IMG/VR virus record: IMGVR_UViG_3300037247_000961
Span: 30,431-94,430 of that record
DNA: 64,000 nt
Source of the DNA: a virus
Direction: 5' to 3' (one strand)
Below the pieces are notes generated by a model, which ran no database searches, was not told where the DNA came from, and saw only the letters and a list, made by a program, of their open reading frames with translations. The first letter of the stretch is position 1; every line of letters begins with the position of its first letter. Below are positions 61,934-64,000 of the stretch, in pieces. The position numbers were made by a program, and so were the translations under genes.

Positions 61934-62313
61934 GTTCGAAAGACCCTGAATATTGGAATAATCCAATTCGAACAACCCACCACTGAACGATCATAGACGA
62001 CAACCCCAAGTGCATCTCGGCCTTGACGCTGGCGCATCATGCTTTCCCCTGTTGTTAAAACATCATCGACAATCAAAACCTTACCAATCGTGCAAAACTG
62101 CATTAAGGCCTCCGCTAGTTTTAAACCTCCTCGCGGAACACCTTCAACGTGGCCAAAGCAAATATGTGAATCAATGATTTTAGCCAGGGTTTTCCAGTCC
62201 TCATCGATGAAAGCATCGCAGTCAATCTTCCAAGGGAGTTCTTGCCCAGACGAATTTATGAAATCACCGTCTTTGAACAACGCCTTAGAATCCACGTTCC
62301 TCAACCTCCGCAT
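61921..62313 (-). CDS. Phosphoribosyltransferase (orotate PRT-like)
   Basis: 130 residues. The PRPP-binding motif VLIVDDVLTTGESM is unmistakable, with DFINSSGQELPWKIDCDAFI before it as in orotate phosphoribosyltransferases. At about 60% of the usual OPRT length it may be a minimal phage version. ATG 62313 or the GTG at 62295, behind GAGG, may be the start. Nucleotide salvage is the likely role. Confidence 0.7.
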   Translation of the reverse strand: MRRLRNVDSKALFKDGDFINSSGQELPWKIDCDAFIDEDWKTLAKIIDSHICFGHVEGVPRGGLKLAEALMQFCTIGKVLIVDDVLTTGESMMRQRQGRDALGVVVYDRSVVGCSNWIIPIFRVFRTWLP

Positions 62314-62473
62314 CTTCGGCGATGATCTCCATCACCTTTGCCGCATCCCGTAAATCGGTGACGATGCTCGCCGGCCACTTGATCCGCTCGGCGTGGATCG
62401 ATAGCTCCTTGAGCCGGCGTCCCAAAGGCCGACACTCGGCCGCGGACGTGCCTTCAAAGTCCTTACGGGCCAT
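62285..62473 (-). CDS. Hypothetical small phage protein
   Basis: 62 residues, helical and charged. Shares a short pattern with the 71-residue protein two genes downstream. No function recognised. Preceded by GGAGGATTTGTG in front of its ATG. Confidence 0.5.
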   Translation of the reverse strand: MARKDFEGTSAAECRPLGRRLKELSIHAERIKWPASIVTDLRDAAKVMEIIAEDAEVEERGF

Positions 62474-62488
62474 CGATCACAAATCCTC

Positions 62489-62635
62489 CTAACCGTGCAG
62501 CGGTACGCAACCGCCGTCGTACCAGCGCTGCCAGTCTCCGGCCTCAGCGACCTCGACCAAACCCCGGTCGTCGTCGGGGTGCTGATCCTGGAATTTGCGG
62601 AAATCCGCGTCCACGTCGTCCCACCAGTGAGCCAT
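62489..62635 (-). CDS. 48-residue acidic protein
   Basis: Small gene: ATG 62635, stop TAG 62491-62489, with GGCGGAG in front of the start. Sequence starts MAHWWDDVDADFRKFQDQHP and ends WQRWYDGGCVPLHG: tryptophan-rich and acidic. Not recognised; the close fit to both neighbours (2 bases and 15 bases) supports it as a gene. Confidence 0.55.
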   Translation of the reverse strand: MAHWWDDVDADFRKFQDQHPDDDRGLVEVAEAGDWQRWYDGGCVPLHG

Positions 62636-62637
62636 GC

Positions 62638-62919
62638 TCAACTCCGCCCCATTGGATTGCCATGGATATCCGGAAACAGATGGTCGATGCTTCGTGCCGT
62701 TTTGAAATCCGGCATCACGATCAACTCCCGGCCATCGACTAAATTAATGATCCCAGGGCGCTGTCCATGACCACAGCATGAGCCAATGGTTTGCAACCCG
62801 CCACAGTTTAGGGCCTGGACGAGCGGCGCAATACATGGGTCTACCGACGCATGTGTACGACCATCTGATCTTGGCTCGAAGAGCCGTATCTGCGTTGCTT
62901 CAATTCCATGCTCACACAT
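62638..62919 (-). CDS. Small conserved-looking Cys/His protein
   Basis: 93 residues. PLVQALNCGGLQTIGSCCGH is a distinctive Cys/His-rich stretch, followed by GIINLVDGRELIVMPDFKTA. I have seen comparable small phage proteins without assigned function. Metal binding by the Cys-Cys-Gly-His cluster is plausible. Confidence 0.55.
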   Translation of the reverse strand: MCEHGIEATQIRLFEPRSDGRTHASVDPCIAPLVQALNCGGLQTIGSCCGHGQRPGIINLVDGRELIVMPDFKTARSIDHLFPDIHGNPMGRS

Positions 62920-62940
62920 TGTTCAAACTCTGATTTTTGC

Positions 62941-63129
62941 TCAATCCAACATCGGTGTGCCATTAAGCGTCTCACACCATCCTAAATCGTAATGAGCCCG
63001 CAAACCAATGAGATCAAAACCATCGACTTTGCAGAACGGGCAAATCACACTTGCGCCATCCAATTCTGCCAATCGTTCAGCGTAAGTCGGCGAAGTTTCA
63101 ATCTCATAATTTAATAAATCACTCATCAT
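62941..63129 (-). CDS. Small zinc-finger protein
   Basis: 62 residues. CPFCKVDGFDLIGLRAHYDL followed by GWCETL gives CxxC...H...C, a C2H2/C2HC-like finger. Starts at ATG 63129 (or 63126), forming ATGA with a 22-residue reading frame upstream. Possibly a regulator. Confidence 0.55.
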   Translation of the reverse strand: MMSDLLNYEIETSPTYAERLAELDGASVICPFCKVDGFDLIGLRAHYDLGWCETLNGTPMLD

Positions 63130-63194
63130 GGTTTGTTCTCGGTGTCACGCTCGATCATGTCCGCTTCCATGTCCGGTTGCGTGGTATAACTCAA
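63126..63194 (-). CDS. Possible 22-residue peptide
   Basis: A TTG at 63194 overlapping the small terminase stop opens 22 codons (ending PDMEADMIERDTENKP) whose stop overlaps the next start as ATGA. It exactly bridges the two genes by coupling. Could be a leader peptide serving translation only. Confidence 0.3.
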   Translation of the reverse strand: MSYTTQPDMEADMIERDTENKP

Positions 63195-63910
63195 CGAACA
63201 ACAGCCTTGCCAGCCTTACGAGCGGCGACGTCCGCGGCACGGTCGGGCAGCACGACCTCCTTGGCCACATTGGCCGAGGCATCCTCGCCAGGCTTCTCCG
63301 CATCAGCCTGCATAGGATTCTGTCGCTCCTCGTTCTTGCGTGCTTGATCCGCAACCCATTCAGCTGGCGTCATAGCCGCCGGAACCACAAGGACGCCGCC
63401 GCCGCCCGTAAGGTTGACCTCTTGCTTGTCCCTGTATCCTGCATCGATACGCTTTAGCTCCATGGCGATCAAGGGCACAGGGAATTCACGCTTCTCCTCG
63501 TAGACTACACCTTCCTTGGTCGCCCTCATGATGGGATTGCCTTTGAAGGCTAGATCCCCAATCGCATGCTCAACGAACTTATCCCGATACGCCGCCTGAG
63601 CCTCATCATAGGCATGAGCGAAATTTGGGTCGTTTTTGCAATGGAGGGTAACAGTGATGACGCTTACGCCGGCAGCCGTGGCCGCATGCTTCTTGCGATT
63701 ATGCTCAGCGTATTCCGCGAGGAAGATTTCCTTTGCAGCATCGTCGAACTTGATGCTTCCAGCCTGTAGCTTGCGGCGCCAATTCGTTTGATCAGCAACC
63801 GGATTGGCCTTTGGTGCAGGAGATCGCCGCGGCTTGCCCGTGGACGCAGTGATCTCACCTGCCTTGACCTTATGATGCTTCTTCCGAGGTATTTTGGTTG
63901 GCTTGCCCAT
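63191..63910 (-). CDS. terS: Terminase small subunit
   Basis: 239 residues from ATG 63910 (GGCGGAG in front); the frame is open to 63973. A basic N-terminus is followed by a helix-turn-helix (EHNRKKHAATAAGVSVITVT) and helical AYDEAQAAYRDKFVEHAIGD, the usual DNA-recognition plan of small terminases. The C-terminus is Ala/Asp/Lys rich. First gene of the packaging block. Confidence 0.7.
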   Translation of the reverse strand: MGKPTKIPRKKHHKVKAGEITASTGKPRRSPAPKANPVADQTNWRRKLQAGSIKFDDAAKEIFLAEYAEHNRKKHAATAAGVSVITVTLHCKNDPNFAHAYDEAQAAYRDKFVEHAIGDLAFKGNPIMRATKEGVVYEEKREFPVPLIAMELKRIDAGYRDKQEVNLTGGGGVLVVPAAMTPAEWVADQARKNEERQNPMQADAEKPGEDASANVAKEVVLPDRAADVAARKAGKAVVR

Positions 63911-64000
63911 GGCACTCCGCCCGTGGTCAACGTCCATGACGCCGAAAGAGCCATCGCGCGGTTGTCGAGCCATGCTCAGGCGCGCACGCGAGGCTGATGA

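Noticed and set aside
1-64000. Search for integrase, lysogeny repressor, transposase
   Set aside because: None recognised in any frame; lifestyle cannot be settled because the genome extends beyond the window.

Overview
The window is one continuous stretch of a tailed-phage genome with a long, flexible tail (siphovirus-like). It is tightly packed, with ATGA or TGATG stop/start overlaps nearly everywhere. Almost every gene lies on the minus strand; the only exception is a four-gene plus-strand cassette at about 51.3-52.5 kb. I see no integrase, lysogeny repressor, transposase, rRNA or CRISPR array. The left edge cuts a family A DNA polymerase gene and the right edge lies just upstream of the small terminase gene, so the genome is larger than the window. 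The tail-tip gene order (tape measure, DUF2460, DUF2163, NlpC/P60 peptidase, large tip protein) is that of alphaproteobacterial gene transfer agents and phiJL001-like phages. This suggests a Gram-negative, probably proteobacterial host; the exact host cannot be read from the sequence.

Layout in transcription order, right to left. 63.9-57.9 kb: small and large terminase, a phosphoribosyltransferase, small conserved genes, a GIY-YIG endonuclease and a DUF4055 portal. 57.9-50.1 kb: a small kinase-like protein, a 5'(3')-deoxyribonucleotidase, a Mu F/SPP1 gp7-like minor head protein, a tRNA-Thr, a scaffold-like protein, the inverted plus-strand cassette, and the major capsid protein behind its own promoter. 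50-36.6 kb: many structural and fibre-like proteins, including a 1205-residue protein with about 31 tandem 21-residue repeats. 36.6-31.7 kb: head-tail connector, tail terminator, tube protein, and a tail chaperone pair joined by a -1 frameshift at GGGAAAC. 31.7-19.5 kb: tape measure, GTA-like tail tip and fibre-like proteins. 19.5-14 kb: transglutaminase-like peptidase, small membrane proteins, lipoprotein, class 3 lipase, a T5 A1-like metallophosphoesterase and an M15 endolysin with an extra N-terminal domain.

From 13.8 kb to the left edge lie replication and nucleotide metabolism: an SNF2-like helicase, an SSB-like protein followed by a strong terminator, a RecD/Dda-like helicase, an HNH endonuclease overlapping an initiator-like tRNA-Met, a B12-dependent ribonucleotide reductase, a ThyA-like protein that has lost its catalytic residues, an HD nucleotidase, a DUF3310 protein, a LexA-fold DNA-binding protein and the polymerase. 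Together these genes would reshape the host nucleotide pool and replicate the phage genome independently.

No wholly new system can be proved from sequence alone. The items most worth following are the initiator-like phage tRNA, the plus-strand cassette between scaffold and capsid genes, the kinase-like capsid-module protein, the degenerate ThyA, the apparent AUC start of the tape measure, the 21-residue repeat protein, and a set of TGCATC/GATGCA dyads confined to the capsid region. All family assignments were made by eye from motifs and gene order.
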